A DNA stretch of 64,000 nucleotides from Bacteroidaceae bacterium (GTDB lineage: Bacteria; Bacteroidota; Bacteroidia; Bacteroidales; Bacteroidaceae). Where the stretch lies: the NCBI GenBank assembly GCA_017529865.1, contig JAFXNA010000012.1, positions 39,555 through 103,554 of the forward strand, written 5' to 3'. Made by a program: the position numbers and the translations under genes. Shown one piece after another: positions 27,558 through 36,303 of the stretch; positions within the stretch are counted from its first letter, which is position 1, and each line of letters starts with the position of its first letter. The notes below the pieces were generated by a model, which saw only the letters and a list, made by a program, of their open reading frames with translations, did no database searches and was not told where the DNA came from.

Positions 27558-30008
27558 ATGAAACGTACAATTTTCATAATGATGGTTGCCTGCATGGCTG
27601 GGAGCCTTGCGATGGCACAGAAAGAATGTAAAGTGTTGAGTCAGGAAGTTGGCTCAATCAAGTTTGAGGTGGACGAGAACCTCCCAAAAGTAGAGACTGA
27701 GGAGAAATCTTTTTACGAAAAGTCAACTGATGCATTGGCACGAACATTAGTGAATTCTTCCCTACCTTCGGGTTACAAGCCAGAGATTCTAGCCTATAGT
27801 TTTGCTGGCGAGAAGATGGCCTATGCTCGTGAGGACGTGTTCTTCTATGCGTTGGTAAAGGCATACGCTGAGCATCGCCCTTTCGTGCTATCGCCTGATA
27901 TGGTGTGGCAGTTGATAGGCTTCAATTTCAGCGAATATGTCAACAACCACGCTGAGGAAATGCGTTCGCTGTTGGTTCCGCATGAAGGGGTGAAGGACCT
28001 GAAGATTATGACAGAGGAGGACATCTTGGGTGACAAGAATGCCGACTGGAGCGACCTTTTCGATAAGTTCTCGGCTGAGATTGCCAAGAATACCAAGGGC
28101 GATATTGCCCAGCTGATGACCTCTGACTTCTCAACCACAGGCCAGACAGAGCGCATCGCTTCACAAATCACCCTGATGGAGTCGCTCAAGAGCTATTTCC
28201 ACTACATCGCAGGGCGCCTTGCTTGTGGCATACCTTATATTATATTGAAAGGCACACCAGCCGACTGGCGTAAGGTGGCAGAGAAGGTGCAGGGCCTGGA
28301 GGCGTACAACATGGGTTGGTGGACGAAGGAACTGAACCCCATCATCGCTGAGTTCGTGAAGACCGCTGAGGGACATCCTGACAAGAAGTTCTGGAAAAAC
28401 ATTGTGATGGAAGACCGTCCGGACCGTCTGCGTGGAGGCGGTTGCAGCAATGAGAAGCCGACCGACTTGGATGGTTGGATAGTGAAACTGTTCCCTGATA
28501 TGAAGAAGGGAGTGATGCAGAAAACCGTCCCACAGTCTCAGATGCAGGGTGTCGAGCTGTCGGAGGTGAAGTTCAAGTACCAGCTGATTGACCCTATCAC
28601 CATGCAAGTGCTGGAAGAGACCGACATTGCCCTCTATGCAGGATTCGTTGGAGTAACGGTCGATGAGGCTACAGGTGCGATAGAGCCGAAGATAGGATGG
28701 ATTGCTCGCAAGGTGGACGAGGAGGCAGAGACCTTGGCACGATTCAAGAACCCATCGTTTTCAATGTCGCTGGCGGATGGCTCAGGCACGAAAATAAAGA
28801 CGGTGCCTGAAGTGCTGAAGCGAGAAAGCCACTATCAGCGTCTTCAGCTTACATTCGAGGACAAAGTGGTGATACCTGAATGGATGGACAGCATACAGAT
28901 TGACGACTTTACCATCGAGGGCTACATGACTGATGCGGAACAGGCACAGCTCAAGAAGCGGTTCCCCAAGGCCAACGTGAAGCGACTGCTTCATAACACC
29001 ACAACACGCAGAGATCTTGCTCCTGGTCAGTATGCCTACCGCCTTGACAGCATCGTGAGCACGTCGTCATCCGGATCAACTGTTTTTCGTCTCGCATACG
29101 ATGAGCAAGGGCGGATATCGGAAGTGATAAGGCATTTTTCGTATGATTTAAACCCATATAAGAGCATCTACCATTATGATGAACGTGGTTTCTGTGTAAG
29201 AGAAGATCAATACGAAATGACGTACGGCAAGGATGTGCTGACAATGGTGCGTGAAGATACCTATACAGACGAGGGGCGTCTGCTGAAAAAGGAATCGAAG
29301 TGGTACGGGGAAGACGGCAAGTTGTTCCGAATTAATACGGTACGTAACACATACGACCAGCGAGGGAACCTTGTGGAACAAATGGACGAGTATAAGATGC
29401 AGAGGAGTGAATCTGTCAGCAAATCGAAGACAACCTACGCCTACAATGCACTGAACCAGCGGATTGAAGAAATAGCGTATGGCCATAAAACTCAGGAAGA
29501 TGAGTTCTTCCCAAATATCACGGACAAGATGGAATACGACAAGCAGGGAAGGATTAGCCATTCTACGGCCATCGAGACGACAGGTATTGGCGAAGATTAT
29601 AAGATTGAGACCTACATGGAATATACCGAACAGAATGGTCAGGTGGTGCGTGAGCAGTGCAAGAGCAATAGTTCACGTGATGAAAATTGGACGGTTGAAG
29701 TAATAAACCGCGCCTACGACACTTATGGCAATCTGGTGCGTGAGGACCGTGAGAAGAACGACACTTATAGCGGCTCTACCAACTACTACTACGACCTCGC
29801 CACCAAAGCAGAGAACGTACAAGGGGTTGGCTGGTACGACAAACCTGGCATGAGTCTTCTGAACTGGGGCTTACTCTGCGATGCATGCAACAGCAAGTAC
29901 CGTGTAACGCGTATCAACCGAGTGAATGCCTCTGGTGACTTCGAGGGATTGAGTGGCACAAATACATCAGGCTCTGACGTGAGGTTTTATTATACAGAAA
30001 TCAAGTAA
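27558..30008 (+). CDS. Secreted DUF4419-YD repeat fusion protein, paralogue 1
   Basis: 816 residues, signal peptide ending AMAQ. Residues about 80-420 match DUF4419: LSPDMVWQLI at 111, NNHAEEMRSLL near 129, GWW at 253-255, and RGGGC (292-296) followed by DGW at 305-307. After a linker, from RLDSIV onward, come YD/RHS-like repeats (YDEQGRI, YDERGF, YDQRGNL, YDKQGRI). A C-terminal module (GSTNYYYDL to FYYTEIK) is shared with two other proteins here. DUF4419 has no established function; the conserved His and Cys could be catalytic, which is speculation. It lies 27 bp after the X gene. Confidence 0.8.
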   Translation: MKRTIFIMMVACMAGSLAMAQKECKVLSQEVGSIKFEVDENLPKVETEEKSFYEKSTDALARTLVNSSLPSGYKPEILAYSFAGEKMAYAREDVFFYALVKAYAEHRPFVLSPDMVWQLIGFNFSEYVNNHAEEMRSLLVPHEGVKDLKIMTEEDILGDKNADWSDLFDKFSAEIAKNTKGDIAQLMTSDFSTTGQTERIASQITLMESLKSYFHYIAGRLACGIPYIILKGTPADWRKVAEKVQGLEAYNMGWWTKELNPIIAEFVKTAEGHPDKKFWKNIVMEDRPDRLRGGGCSNEKPTDLDGWIVKLFPDMKKGVMQKTVPQSQMQGVELSEVKFKYQLIDPITMQVLEETDIALYAGFVGVTVDEATGAIEPKIGWIARKVDEEAETLARFKNPSFSMSLADGSGTKIKTVPEVLKRESHYQRLQLTFEDKVVIPEWMDSIQIDDFTIEGYMTDAEQAQLKKRFPKANVKRLLHNTTTRRDLAPGQYAYRLDSIVSTSSSGSTVFRLAYDEQGRISEVIRHFSYDLNPYKSIYHYDERGFCVREDQYEMTYGKDVLTMVREDTYTDEGRLLKKESKWYGEDGKLFRINTVRNTYDQRGNLVEQMDEYKMQRSESVSKSKTTYAYNALNQRIEEIAYGHKTQEDEFFPNITDKMEYDKQGRISHSTAIETTGIGEDYKIETYMEYTEQNGQVVREQCKSNSSRDENWTVEVINRAYDTYGNLVREDREKNDTYSGSTNYYYDLATKAENVQGVGWYDKPGMSLLNWGLLCDACNSKYRVTRINRVNASGDFEGLSGTNTSGSDVRFYYTEIK

Positions 30009-30020
30009 GGAATACAGATT

Positions 30021-31043
30021 ATGAGAAAAGTTATCTTAATTCAGATTATGATGTGTGTGTCGATGTTTATGTTGGCACAGACTACTGAAGAACCAAAGAC
30101 GGTTCTGGTGGATGGTGTGTATTATCTGATTTGGACGGATAAAAAAGAGGCTTGGGTGTCGAACAACGAAACGGACGATTATCGCTATGAGGGCGAAATT
30201 ACGATTCCTGAACAAATCACCTACAAAGGTAAAATATACCCAGTTGTGGCAATCAGATGGGAAGCCTTTGCGTTTTCCGACAAACTGACAATAGTGTATC
30301 TGCCCAACACGATTAAGCGGATCATGAATAGTGCATTCAATCGTTGCTCAGCCCTGAAGGCCATCAATATTCCTGAGTCGGTGGAGGAAATCGAGGGCTT
30401 TGCTTTTCTATGGTGTACAGGCCTGACCAGCATCAAGATTCCAACGTCTGTCACTAAGATGTCTCCGACAGCTTTCTATTGCTGTAAGGGCTTTCCGATG
30501 GAGAACGGTTTGCGTTATGCTGACAGATTTTTGATAGAAACGGACAAGCAGCAACAGCACTACACCCTGAAGGAGGACACGCGATGGATAGGCGTTAATG
30601 CGTTCTCTGACAATCCGAATCTGGCATCTATAGACCTGCCGCAGTCGGTAGAGATGGTAGGCAGCTTTGCCTTCAGTCAGTGCCCATCGCTCTTGTTTGC
30701 AGAGTTGCATCGGACAAGCATCACCTGGATTGGCGATGGTGCTTTCAGTTCATGTACTACACTTGATATGGTGACGTTGCCAAAGACACTGAAGGAAATT
30801 CCTCAGACAATGTTTTGGCATTGTTGGAATCTGAAGGAAATCTATTGTCTTGCGCCTGCGGCACCATTGCTTGTTGGTGACTCGGAAGACAATGCATTCC
30901 GTATGGTGGATAAAGAAAAATGCCAGATTCATGTACCCAAGGGTAGCCTGTTCGACTATAAGGAGGCAAAAGGCTGGCAGGATTTCAAACTAATCGATGA
31001 TGAAGCAATCGCAAAAGGAATGTTAGAAAGATTTGTTAGATAA
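30021..31043 (+). CDS. Secreted BspA-type leucine-rich repeat protein, second copy
   Basis: 340 residues with a signal peptide (ends MLAQ). About six LRR_5 units, such as FNRCSALKAINIPESVEEI and FSQCPSLLFAEL, occupy the middle. The N-terminal part resembles a small beta domain (DGVYYLIW). The end segment (IHVPKGSLFDYKEAKGW) is like that of the first LRR protein. It sits between the two DUF4419 genes with gaps of 12 and 9 bp, which supports a shared operon and perhaps a shared complex. Confidence 0.88.
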   Translation: MRKVILIQIMMCVSMFMLAQTTEEPKTVLVDGVYYLIWTDKKEAWVSNNETDDYRYEGEITIPEQITYKGKIYPVVAIRWEAFAFSDKLTIVYLPNTIKRIMNSAFNRCSALKAINIPESVEEIEGFAFLWCTGLTSIKIPTSVTKMSPTAFYCCKGFPMENGLRYADRFLIETDKQQQHYTLKEDTRWIGVNAFSDNPNLASIDLPQSVEMVGSFAFSQCPSLLFAELHRTSITWIGDGAFSSCTTLDMVTLPKTLKEIPQTMFWHCWNLKEIYCLAPAAPLLVGDSEDNAFRMVDKEKCQIHVPKGSLFDYKEAKGWQDFKLIDDEAIAKGMLERFVR

Positions 31044-31052
31044 AAAAGATAT

Positions 31053-33440
31053 ATGAAAAGATTCGTATTGACAATGATTGTTGCCTACATGGCCGGGGGC
31101 TTTGTATTGGCACAGAAATGCAAGGTGCTGGACAGCAAGGGTGGAAGCATCACTTTCGAGGTCGATAAAGACCTGCCGATGCCGGAGAGAAACATCAGCC
31201 TGGCGGATGCGAATGCGATTGCACGACGGGTGCTCAACGAATTCCAGATTGAAGAGAAGTGTCAGAATGTGCTGGCAACCAGTTTTGCTGACAAGCGTTT
31301 GTGGTATAAGGGCAACGATGCCTTCTTTGCCACACTCACAGAGGCATTTGCCGACCATCGGCCTGTGAAACTGTCTCCTGATATGCTGTGGGAACTTATC
31401 TGCCTCACCTTCAGCGAGTATGTCAACAACCACGCTGAGGAGATGCGTTCGCTGTTGGTCAACCATGAAGGCGTGAAGGACTTGGTCATCAAGACCAACT
31501 TGGCGGAAGACCCTACGTTCGACCTCCTGCACCATCCGAATGCCAACTGGAACGAAGTCATCCGACTTTTCTCGAAGGAGATAGAAGCGCATACGAAGGG
31601 CGACCTTGCCCAGACGATGACAGCCGACTTTTCGACCACGGGCATGACGGAACGTATCGCCTCACAGGTCACGCTGATGGATGCCGTGAAGCAGTATTTC
31701 CGTTTTACCGACTTTGCCGCAACATGTGGCATCCCATCCATCACGCTGGAAGGTACGCCAGCCGACTGGCGCAAAGTGGTGGAGAAGACGCAAGCATTGG
31801 AGAAGTACAACATGGGGTGGTGGACAAAGGAACTATTACCCATCCTGCAGGAGTTCGTGAAGGCAGCCGAGGGTAAGCCTAATCGTAAGTTCTGGAAAGA
31901 CATCGTGATGCAGGACCGTCCCGACCGTCTGCGAGGAGGTGGTTGCAGCGCTGTGAAGCCTACAGAGTTCGACGGCTGGATGCTGAAACTGTTCCCCAAC
32001 ACCAAGGACAAGACCATCCGCAAGACGGTAGCGCATACGGAGTCGTTAGGACAGGAGAATTCGCATGTGGGGTTCAAATATGTGCTGTACGACCCTGCGA
32101 CAAACATAATACTGGAAGAAGCCGACATCGAACTGATTGCAGGATTCGTGGGCATCGAGGTGGACGAGGCTACAGGCACGCTGTCGCCAAAGATTGGCTG
32201 GATATCACGTAAGGCAGATGCCGAAGCCGAGACTCTTGCACGCATCATCGAACAGCAACATGGGATGCCACTTGTCGTGGATGAAGTGCCGACTGTCTTG
32301 AAACGAACCAATCATCTGGAGAGGCTCTATCTGTTGTTCGATAAAAGGGAGGTCGTCATTCCTGAGTGGATGGACGACATAGACATCAAAGACTTCAAGA
32401 TTGAAGGCAAGATGTCGGAGGAAATGGAGGCGCAGCTCAAACAGCGATTCCCTAAAGCCGCAGTGATTAGTGCCGAGAAACAAAAAGCTGAACGTGCCAA
32501 GCGTGAAGCCGAAAAAGAGGCAAGGAGAGCTAAACTGGCTCCGATACTTGCCAAGTACTCGCAGCGGCTTGACAGCGTGGTGTTATATGACGACCGCTAT
32601 GCAACGACGTTTGTGCTCGACTATGACAACGAGGGAAATATTTCCTCCGTTACCAGCTATCGTGATGAGGAGAAGAATGTCCATGACAGTTACTCTTGGA
32701 AGACAGTCACCCGATACGACGCCCAGGGGCGTGAGGTGTCGGAAGTGGCATACAGATGGAACGATGGATGGGTATGTACGGATTCAGCATTCAGGGATGT
32801 AAAACTGTATTACAACGACTCCCATCAGTTGGATTCAATGATTAAAACGAGTTATTATGATGGTAAGGAAAAACCATCGACCATTCGAAAATATACCTAC
32901 CGATACAACCGCAAAGGGTTGCTGACAGAGGAACGCTTCTATCGTAAAGGCGAGTTGGAACTGACGGAGACCTACAAGTATGATGGCAAAAACCGTCTGG
33001 TCGAGAAGAAAAGCATCAATGAGTGGACGGATATGGAGTATGAAACCCTTTACGCCTACGACAAACATGGGCAATATGCGCTTTGTACGGAAAGCTCTCC
33101 AAACAGCATCATGAGTGATATCATTAAGGAAACTTGCCAATACGACCTCGATGGCGACAAGTCGATGGTTTATCAGATGCGTTACTATGGCGAGACGAGT
33201 AAGCTGAGGGAAGATTTCCCAGATGGTGATTGGGAACGTACCATAGCCTTCTTCTACGACAAAAGTACGAAGCGTGCGGAGGTGATGGGATTGGAAACCT
33301 GGCTCAAAAACAACATCAGCGCCCTTCCCTGCGGCAGCAAGTTCGGAGTCAGCTCCTACAAACCCACCCATATCGTCATCAGCGAGGAAGGTGACGAAGA
33401 ACCTCGTATCTGCACGTTCTACTATTCGTATATCTATTAA
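31053..33440 (+). CDS. Secreted DUF4419-YD repeat fusion protein, paralogue 2
   Basis: 795 residues with a signal peptide ending VLAQ. The DUF4419 part shares long identical strings with paralogue 1 (SEYVNNHAEEMRSLLV, GTPADWRKV, YNMGWWTKEL, DRPDRLRGGGC). A helical K/E/A stretch (about 470-500) joins it to YD-like repeats beginning QRLDSVV. The C-terminal module ends FYYSYIY. The YD half has diverged far more than DUF4419, which suggests the repeat half is the variable, target-facing part. It follows the second LRR gene by 9 bp. Confidence 0.8.
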   Translation: MKRFVLTMIVAYMAGGFVLAQKCKVLDSKGGSITFEVDKDLPMPERNISLADANAIARRVLNEFQIEEKCQNVLATSFADKRLWYKGNDAFFATLTEAFADHRPVKLSPDMLWELICLTFSEYVNNHAEEMRSLLVNHEGVKDLVIKTNLAEDPTFDLLHHPNANWNEVIRLFSKEIEAHTKGDLAQTMTADFSTTGMTERIASQVTLMDAVKQYFRFTDFAATCGIPSITLEGTPADWRKVVEKTQALEKYNMGWWTKELLPILQEFVKAAEGKPNRKFWKDIVMQDRPDRLRGGGCSAVKPTEFDGWMLKLFPNTKDKTIRKTVAHTESLGQENSHVGFKYVLYDPATNIILEEADIELIAGFVGIEVDEATGTLSPKIGWISRKADAEAETLARIIEQQHGMPLVVDEVPTVLKRTNHLERLYLLFDKREVVIPEWMDDIDIKDFKIEGKMSEEMEAQLKQRFPKAAVISAEKQKAERAKREAEKEARRAKLAPILAKYSQRLDSVVLYDDRYATTFVLDYDNEGNISSVTSYRDEEKNVHDSYSWKTVTRYDAQGREVSEVAYRWNDGWVCTDSAFRDVKLYYNDSHQLDSMIKTSYYDGKEKPSTIRKYTYRYNRKGLLTEERFYRKGELELTETYKYDGKNRLVEKKSINEWTDMEYETLYAYDKHGQYALCTESSPNSIMSDIIKETCQYDLDGDKSMVYQMRYYGETSKLREDFPDGDWERTIAFFYDKSTKRAEVMGLETWLKNNISALPCGSKFGVSSYKPTHIVISEEGDEEPRICTFYYSYIY

Positions 33441-33488
33441 TTACGAAAAAACATAAATATGAAAACAATCCTTATAAAGGATAAAGTT

Positions 33489-34226
33489 ATGAAAGCAACG
33501 TTCATTATATTAGCAGCATTCTTTTGTAATACTTGCATGGCTCAGCCACGCAGTTTCACACATCGGCTAGATAGTATCGTTGAAATCAGCCGTGAACTAA
33601 GGAATGCCGGAAGTCATAGGGAACGATACCTTTACGATTTTGCAGGTCATTTATTAGAGATTGCAAAGACTGACACATTTGCCATTACAGGAATAGTGCG
33701 GCGTTCCATAACGCTCTTCGAATATGATAAGAACGGTTGCAACACCGTTCGTACAGATTATCGTGTCGAGGACAAAACCGTACCTTATCACCGTTTTGTT
33801 GCCACCTATGATGCAAACAATATCCGAACCGGCTATGATAAGTATCGATATGATGCAGGTCAATGGGTTCTCATAGAGCATCAGGACCTATCCCAAGAAG
33901 AGGAGGAAAGTACGAAGGGGCATCGGCAGCAATCGGGATTCAACTATGACTACGATGCCTGGGGCAACCTGATTCGGATTGAACATGCAGAAAGAGCACA
34001 CTATACAGGCTCAACGAACTATTTCTACGATATGAGCATCAACGGCGAGCAGACAATAGGCCTGAAATGGTACGAGGAGATTATAACCGACCGTTTTGAT
34101 TCCTTCCTGCTGGAACGTTTGTCAGGATTCCATTCGTGTCTCGTCAGGATTGCAAATTATTCCAAGGACGGAACATGTGATCCCTCTCCCGATTTCCGAA
34201 TCTATTATTCATCCATACCACGCTAA
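33489..34226 (+). CDS. Secreted YD-repeat module without DUF4419
   Basis: 245 residues from ATG 33489, where the signal peptide starts (MKATFIILAAFF, ending CMAQ); an upstream ATG at 33459 would add a poor leader. The mature protein begins with HRLDSIV, like the YD halves of the two DUF4419 proteins, has YDFAGHL and YDAWGNL repeats, and ends with the same C-terminal module (TGSTNYFYDM to RIYYSSIPR). It is therefore a stand-alone version of the repeat half. The hairpin after it could end the first operon. Confidence 0.75.
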   Translation: MKATFIILAAFFCNTCMAQPRSFTHRLDSIVEISRELRNAGSHRERYLYDFAGHLLEIAKTDTFAITGIVRRSITLFEYDKNGCNTVRTDYRVEDKTVPYHRFVATYDANNIRTGYDKYRYDAGQWVLIEHQDLSQEEEESTKGHRQQSGFNYDYDAWGNLIRIEHAERAHYTGSTNYFYDMSINGEQTIGLKWYEEIITDRFDSFLLERLSGFHSCLVRIANYSKDGTCDPSPDFRIYYSSIPR

Positions 34227-34259
34227 ATTTTGTAGTAATTGCTATTTTTGCTGTGGCTT

Positions 34260-34279
34260 CCCTGCACAGCGGTGCAGGG
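34260..34279 (+). terminator. Hairpin after the stand-alone YD gene
   Basis: CCCTGCAC, loop AGCG, GTGCAGGG, then a G-run and CTTTTAAAAAG. An 8-bp perfect stem; possible partial terminator within the secreted locus. Confidence 0.55.
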
Positions 34280-34330
34280 GGGGCAGCTTTTAAAAAGAAT
34301 CAAAGAAGACGTTTAAAAGCATAGACAGAT

Positions 34331-34903
34331 ATGAAGACAATCCTTTTAATATTATGTATGTTGCTGCCAGTTGGTATGATGGGGCAGGAGGCGAAGGACT
34401 TTGCTAGCATGAAGAAGGCAGAGCGAGAAGCTTATATGATAAACCTTGCAATGGAGGTGGCTCAGAACTTTGGTCCTGATTATTGTCGGGAACCGCTTAA
34501 GGCAAGGGTACTGGGGATGGAAGCATTTGAGGGGAAGCAGAATTTAAATCCTGAAGTTTCCCGAAATCATGGTAGGAAATATTACAATGTAGAGTTCCGA
34601 TATGATGGCAGACGGGTGCCGGACTATGTTTATGCCTTTCAAGTGCGTATATGGGCAGACACAGGCGAACCTTCAGGTGTGATGTTTGGAAACGGACGAG
34701 GTGTGCCTTTTATGCAGATTTCATATAAGGATTGGGTGAAACAAGGAATCAAGCAAGAAGAGTTAGCCAAATACCGTAGGCCCGACTTTGAATTCTACGA
34801 AAGCTTATCATCTAAGGAATTGAGAGAGATGAATCAAGCATACAAAGATGTAAAACGTCAACAGGCAAGACATAGGGTATGGGCAAAAGTGAAAGAGAAA
34901 TAG
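34331..34903 (+). CDS. Secreted protein of unknown family (domain Y alone, copy 1)
   Basis: 190 residues with a signal peptide ending MMGQ. The mature part is domain Y, found three times in this window: an N-terminal helix (REAYMINLAMEVAQ), then YYNVEFRY, AFQVRIWADTGEPSG, FGNGRG and YKDWVKQ. The invariant core is W-x-[DN]-[DT]-GEP-x-G followed by FGN and a late Y-x-x-W-[VI]-K. I do not recognise it. A basic Lys/Arg-rich tail follows. A small hairpin lies between this gene and the next. Confidence 0.7.
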   Translation: MKTILLILCMLLPVGMMGQEAKDFASMKKAEREAYMINLAMEVAQNFGPDYCREPLKARVLGMEAFEGKQNLNPEVSRNHGRKYYNVEFRYDGRRVPDYVYAFQVRIWADTGEPSGVMFGNGRGVPFMQISYKDWVKQGIKQEELAKYRRPDFEFYESLSSKELREMNQAYKDVKRQQARHRVWAKVKEK

Positions 34904-34904
34904 T

Positions 34905-34931
34905 AAACCTCCCCGAAAGGGGCAAAAAATT
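34905..34931 (+). terminator. Small hairpin after domain Y gene 1
   Basis: CCTCCCCGAAAGGGGC forms a short GC-rich stem with a GAAA loop, followed by AAAAAATT. Weak terminator or processing site. Confidence 0.4.
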
Positions 34932-34941
34932 ATAATTAATT

Positions 34942-36036
34942 ATGAGAAAAACATTTTTTATTCAAGTGTTATTCTGCATCTCGCTCCTTGCAACTGCACA
35001 AGTGAAGGCAGGAGATGTCATTCATGGGAAAGTGACGGACGATAAAGGTGAACCACTTATGAGGGTAAATGTCATTGAGATAGATAAGGAAAAACGAATC
35101 ATCGGTCATGCTGTGACAGATGTTAATGGTAGCTACTCCTTGAAGATAATAAACCCAAAGGATACTTTGATGGCTTCGTATTTTGATCAAGATTTAGAGA
35201 CTAACATTATCAGGCACGGAGCTAAAAGAACGCTGATTACTAGTCATTCCATTGATATCGTTATTGAGGTGAAACGAAGTGATGAACAACCCAAACCCAA
35301 GCTAAAAGCATCGTCAGCAACTTCTGATCCAATGGGGGATGACTGGGAAACCTATGTGCGTAAGAACAAGGAGTATTGGGGTGTTTCGCTTTCGTTCCCT
35401 CATCATATGAAGATAGAGTCAGAAGAAAACGTGCCGCTGAGTAAGATGCGTGTGTTTCAATTTGCAAGTATGAGACAATCGGGTGGCAACATTCCAATTT
35501 TTGAGGCAGGTCCCATCATAACCCTTGACGATAATTGTGTGCTGCTGATGTCTTCTGTGAGATTTGCGAGCAAACCAAAACCTGACCACGAAGTACCAAT
35601 AGATGAAAATACGATTTCTCGGCACGGAGCTAGTTTTACAAGTGAACTGCTCAACAACTGCGGGCTTCCTTGGTTCCATATTGATCATGAGCCTTCTGTA
35701 TTGAACGACAAAGAACTAATGGAGAAAATCAATGCAACTAAGCAGAAGTATATCCGTATGCATGCAAATGACAGATTGACTCAAATCACAAATTCGGACA
35801 AGGTGTTTATCACCCAAATACCTAATATGAAGAAAGTGAAATGCGAGGTTGGCTCCGTCACTCGGCAGGTGAAGAAGAATGCTACAGATTGTTATGGTCT
35901 TGAATTATATCGTGCAGACAGGTACCATGCCGTAGAGATGCTGCTGTTTATCAACTCCAAAGGCAGCAAAACAATCGATGACTATGTGGAGCAGATAAGT
36001 GGATATATCAACTTCGACAAAAACTTCAAATACTGA
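34942..36036 (+). CDS. Secreted protein with carboxypeptidase-regulatory-like domain and unknown C-terminus
   Basis: 364 residues with a signal peptide ending near TAQ. Residues about 26-110 form a CarboxypepD_reg-like beta sandwich (IHGKVTDDKGEPLMRVNV, then TDVNGSYSL), the domain also present at the N-terminus of TonB-dependent receptors. The remaining 230 residues have no family I recognise; a late segment (ELYRADRYHAVEMLLFIN) looks like a mixed alpha/beta domain. Position inside the secreted locus suggests a related role at the envelope. Confidence 0.7.
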   Translation: MRKTFFIQVLFCISLLATAQVKAGDVIHGKVTDDKGEPLMRVNVIEIDKEKRIIGHAVTDVNGSYSLKIINPKDTLMASYFDQDLETNIIRHGAKRTLITSHSIDIVIEVKRSDEQPKPKLKASSATSDPMGDDWETYVRKNKEYWGVSLSFPHHMKIESEENVPLSKMRVFQFASMRQSGGNIPIFEAGPIITLDDNCVLLMSSVRFASKPKPDHEVPIDENTISRHGASFTSELLNNCGLPWFHIDHEPSVLNDKELMEKINATKQKYIRMHANDRLTQITNSDKVFITQIPNMKKVKCEVGSVTRQVKKNATDCYGLELYRADRYHAVEMLLFINSKGSKTIDDYVEQISGYINFDKNFKY

Positions 36037-36045
36037 ATTCTGTAA

Positions 36046-36071
36046 CCTCCCTGCACAGCTATACAGGGAGG
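36046..36071 (+). terminator. Terminator in the middle of the secreted locus
   Basis: CCTCCCTG (36046-36053) pairs with CAGGGAGG (36064-36071) around a 10-nt loop. It separates the first transcript from the second, which has its own promoter-like box. Confidence 0.6.
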
Positions 36072-36135
36072 GTATAGGTGTACACAACGTGTACTCAATG
36101 TTACAAATCTGCAAGTATGTTACATTTTTTTACAC

Positions 36136-36143
36136 TATCTTTG
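36136..36143 (+). promoter_or_regulatory. -7 box of the second secreted transcript
   Basis: TATCTTTG directly upstream of R1 copy A; no good -33 TTG is seen. Transcription would begin at the start of the R1 element, placing the element in the 5' leader. Confidence 0.55.
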
Positions 36144-36150
36144 CCGCCAG

Positions 36151-36225
36151 AAAAATGCGATTAAGCGAGTGCAGAATCAAACTTGTTTGAATTTTGCCGA
36201 GCGGCAGCATTTTGTGCGCAGCGAA
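36151..36225 (+). repeat. R1 element copy A (short form)
   Basis: AAAAATGCGATTAAGCGAG at the left end and CCGAGCGGCAGCATTTTG at the right. The centre is TTCAAAC/GTTTGAA-like palindrome. It lies in the leader of the X-Y fusion gene. Confidence 0.75.
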
Positions 36226-36232
36226 TTCAAGG

Positions 36233-36260
36233 GTTAGCGGATAGTGGTTAGCGGTTAGCG
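36233..36260. repeat. R2 heptad-period tract (GTTAGCG type)
   Basis: Four 7-bp units: GTTAGCG, GATAGTG, GTTAGCG, GTTAGCG. It follows R1 copy A directly and uses the same core word as the tract within ruvA, 25 kb away. Confidence 0.8.
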
Positions 36261-36303
36261 CGCTCTTCGCTCAACAAATTATCAACATCAAATTATGTTT
36301 AGT

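Noticed and set aside
31262..32311. A 349-codon open frame opposite the second DUF4419 gene
   Set aside because: Ser-rich antisense frame; the sense strand encodes conserved DUF4419 motifs shared with its paralogue.
27558..33440. Classical Rhs/polymorphic toxin with immunity gene
   Set aside because: YD-like repeats are present but there is no Rhs core cage, no recognised toxin domain at the C-terminus and no small cytoplasmic immunity gene.
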